Part shown: positions 62,729 through 64,000 of the stretch, piece by piece | Layout of the letters: each line of letters opens with the position of its first letter | How positions within the stretch are numbered: the stretch's first letter is position 1 | Assembly: GCA_023409265.1 (NCBI GenBank) | Contig: JAEYHZ010000008.1 | Coordinates: 248,001 to 312,000, forward strand | DNA: 64,000 bases | Source of the DNA: Bacillota bacterium | GTDB taxonomy: Bacteria; Bacillota; Clostridia; Acetivibrionales; DSM-1351 | Reading direction: 5' to 3' | Made by a program: the position numbers and the translations under genes | The notes under the pieces: generated by a model | Databases searched by the model: none | What the model was told of the DNA's origin: nothing | The model's input: the letters and a program-made list of their open reading frames with translations, nothing else

Positions 62729-64000
62729 TTATACTTTCTTGTATTTTCTCACCTTTTTATTTTTAATACCCAACAGCTGCAGCAGCTCTCTCCAATCGAT
62801 GGCTCCTACCAGAGCCATCAGAAATAGTGCTATTACAATATATGCTCCTACTGCAAAAAGGGTTTGCCATACAGAAGAAAGTCGAAGGAAATTGAAGAAG
62901 CTGTATATATAATTACTGAATATAAACAGCAGTACTGTTACAAGTGTTGGCCTTACCACCCAATGCCTCAGGTCGAGAGCCATACCGGTACACCTGATTA
63001 TAGTTATAAAACTTAATACACAGAAAATGAATGAACTTACTATTACACCTGCTATATATGCTTGAATGCCATATCTGGGAATAAGGAAAAAGACACACAA
63101 TATTCTTATGGTTGAGGCTACTATGGAGTTTGCCAGAAAAAGGCCCTGTTTGCCCAGGCCGTTCATTATCCCGGTAAGTATTTGCTGAAGGTAAATAAAA
63201 ATACATGTGAAAGATAACATAAACAGGGTGTACCCAACATTTTGGCCGGGATACAACATGTTTGCTATTTTATCCGGATAGCAAGCAAAAAGTGCCATAA
63301 AGACAAATCCAATCACCATAGTAATCTGAATTGATTTTGATATTCTGTAATTGGCTCTGCCGTAATTATTCAAAGAAATGGATTCAGAAATTGCCGGTAC
63401 AAGAGTTGTAGCAAGGGATGTGGTCACCAACGCTGGAAACATTATCAGAGGCAGAGCCATACCGGCTAGTTTCCCGTATTCCTCCATACATTGTATATAG
63501 TTCAGCCCGCTTGCCAGCAGTCTCCTGGGAATCATAATGACCTCAAAAGCTCCCATAATTGAAATAATAAACCTGTTGAAGGAAATGGGAGCCGCTGTTG
63601 ACAGGATGGACCCGACCAGTTTTCTTTTGCGTAACAGACCCTGTTTTGATCTTGGTGTAATATGAGGATATTTTTTGAACCGGTAATATACAGCTAATAC
63701 AAATAGGTTTGACATTTCTCCAACGGCCATACCTACAGTGGCCAGCGCACATGCGTATTCCAGACCTGCCTCAAGAAATTTTGCAGCAAAGGCCATGGTT
63801 ATACCGATTTTTACCAGCTGCTCGATAATTTGAGAAAAAGCTGTAGGTGTTACCTCCTGAATTCCGTAAAAATAGCCTTTATATGCCGAGGCGGCTGCAA
63901 TCAACGGTATGCACGGTATCATTATCAGCACCGCCGAATAGGTTCTGGAATCCTTCAGTATCACATTTACAATGAAATCAATATTCAAATACAGGAACAG
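62729..64000 (-). CDS. SpoVB-like flippase, MOP superfamily (partial)
   Basis: A frame open from the right edge (no start inside the window) to the stop at 62729, about 423 residues present. It has about ten hydrophobic helices, with ISAAYKGYFYGIQEVTP-like ASAYKGYFYGIQEVTPTAFSQIIEQLVK, SSFIFCVLSFITI and PSISESI-like motifs of the SpoVB/MurJ branch. These lipid-linked polysaccharide or peptidoglycan precursor flippases are needed for spore cortex formation. The N-terminal part lies outside the window. The product name is inferred from the family and the presence of spore genes nearby. Confidence 0.85.
   Translation of the reverse strand: MFLYLNIDFIVNVILKDSRTYSAVLIMIPCIPLIAAASAYKGYFYGIQEVTPTAFSQIIEQLVKIGITMAFAAKFLEAGLEYACALATVGMAVGEMSNLFVLAVYYRFKKYPHITPRSKQGLLRKRKLVGSILSTAAPISFNRFIISIMGAFEVIMIPRRLLASGLNYIQCMEEYGKLAGMALPLIMFPALVTTSLATTLVPAISESISLNNYGRANYRISKSIQITMVIGFVFMALFACYPDKIANMLYPGQNVGYTLFMLSFTCIFIYLQQILTGIMNGLGKQGLFLANSIVASTIRILCVFFLIPRYGIQAYIAGVIVSSFIFCVLSFITIIRCTGMALDLRHWVVRPTLVTVLLFIFSNYIYSFFNFLRLSSVWQTLFAVGAYIVIALFLMALVGAIDWRELLQLLGIKNKKVRKYKKV

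Noticed and set aside
1..64000. CRISPR arrays, prophage, rRNA or tRNA genes.
   Set aside because: No regularly spaced direct repeats, phage gene blocks, or tRNA-like cloverleaf sequences were seen.

Overview
The window is about 64 kb of AT-rich chromosome from an anaerobic, endospore-forming, motile member of the Clostridia. The evidence is a GerA/GerC/GerB-type germinant receptor operon, a SpoVB-like flippase, an orphan Ni-Fe carbon monoxide dehydrogenase, CtsR boxes before a small heat-shock gene, the alr-mazEF order typical of Firmicutes, and strong AGGAGG ribosome binding sites with many TTG/GTG starts. The mix of c-di-GMP enzymes, YesN/AraC regulators and a GH105-linked sugar ABC importer suggests a plant-polysaccharide degrader of the Ruminiclostridium type; that genus assignment is an inference.

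Layout: 1-6.0 kb (minus) holds a sensory block: a chemoreceptor start, a PAS-GGDEF-EAL protein, a YesN-like response regulator and a histidine kinase with a fused substrate-binding sensor. At 6.5-8.6 kb lies a lone cooS-type CODH, followed by a chemoreceptor, a YitT-family protein and a polar amino-acid ABC importer (10.8-14.3 kb). At 15.1-18.8 kb are a TagA-like GT26 enzyme, an extracytoplasmic FAD oxidoreductase and an exported coiled-coil protein. At 18.9-22.8 kb (minus) is the housekeeping block nnrDE-alr-mazE-mazF.

From 24.4 to 37.2 kb (plus) runs a surface polysaccharide cluster: pyruvyltransferase, Wzx flippase, F420-hydrogenase-beta-like ferredoxin protein, GT2, GT4, UDP-sugar dehydrogenase, and two copies of a DUF4330 plus O-antigen-ligase/polymerase module. 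It meets, tail to tail with a 23-bp overlap, a PadR plus HAAS-FtsW pair (37.1-38.8 kb). At 39.3-46.5 kb (minus) is a carbohydrate CUT1 importer with a GH105 hydrolase and a membrane AraC regulator. At 46.6-54.5 kb is a cytosine-deaminase-like gene with a UrtABCDE-type importer, divergent from a PucR regulator. At 54.6-64 kb are nudC, the ger operon, a second PAS-GGDEF-EAL protein, hsp20 under CtsR boxes, and the start-truncated spoVB.

The most unusual content is non-coding. Two families of palindromic repeats (here R1, ends like GGNATGATTAAATAATAA, and R2, ends like AGAGCCTGTTTAATGTCT) occur together at three places and sometimes supply the stop codon of the neighbouring gene. A separate pair of conserved, structured elements lies over the 3' ends of alr and the GH105 gene. 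Other points of note are the D-cluster cysteine pattern of the CODH, the duplicated DUF4330/ligase modules, and the attenuator-like leader of the deaminase-urt operon.
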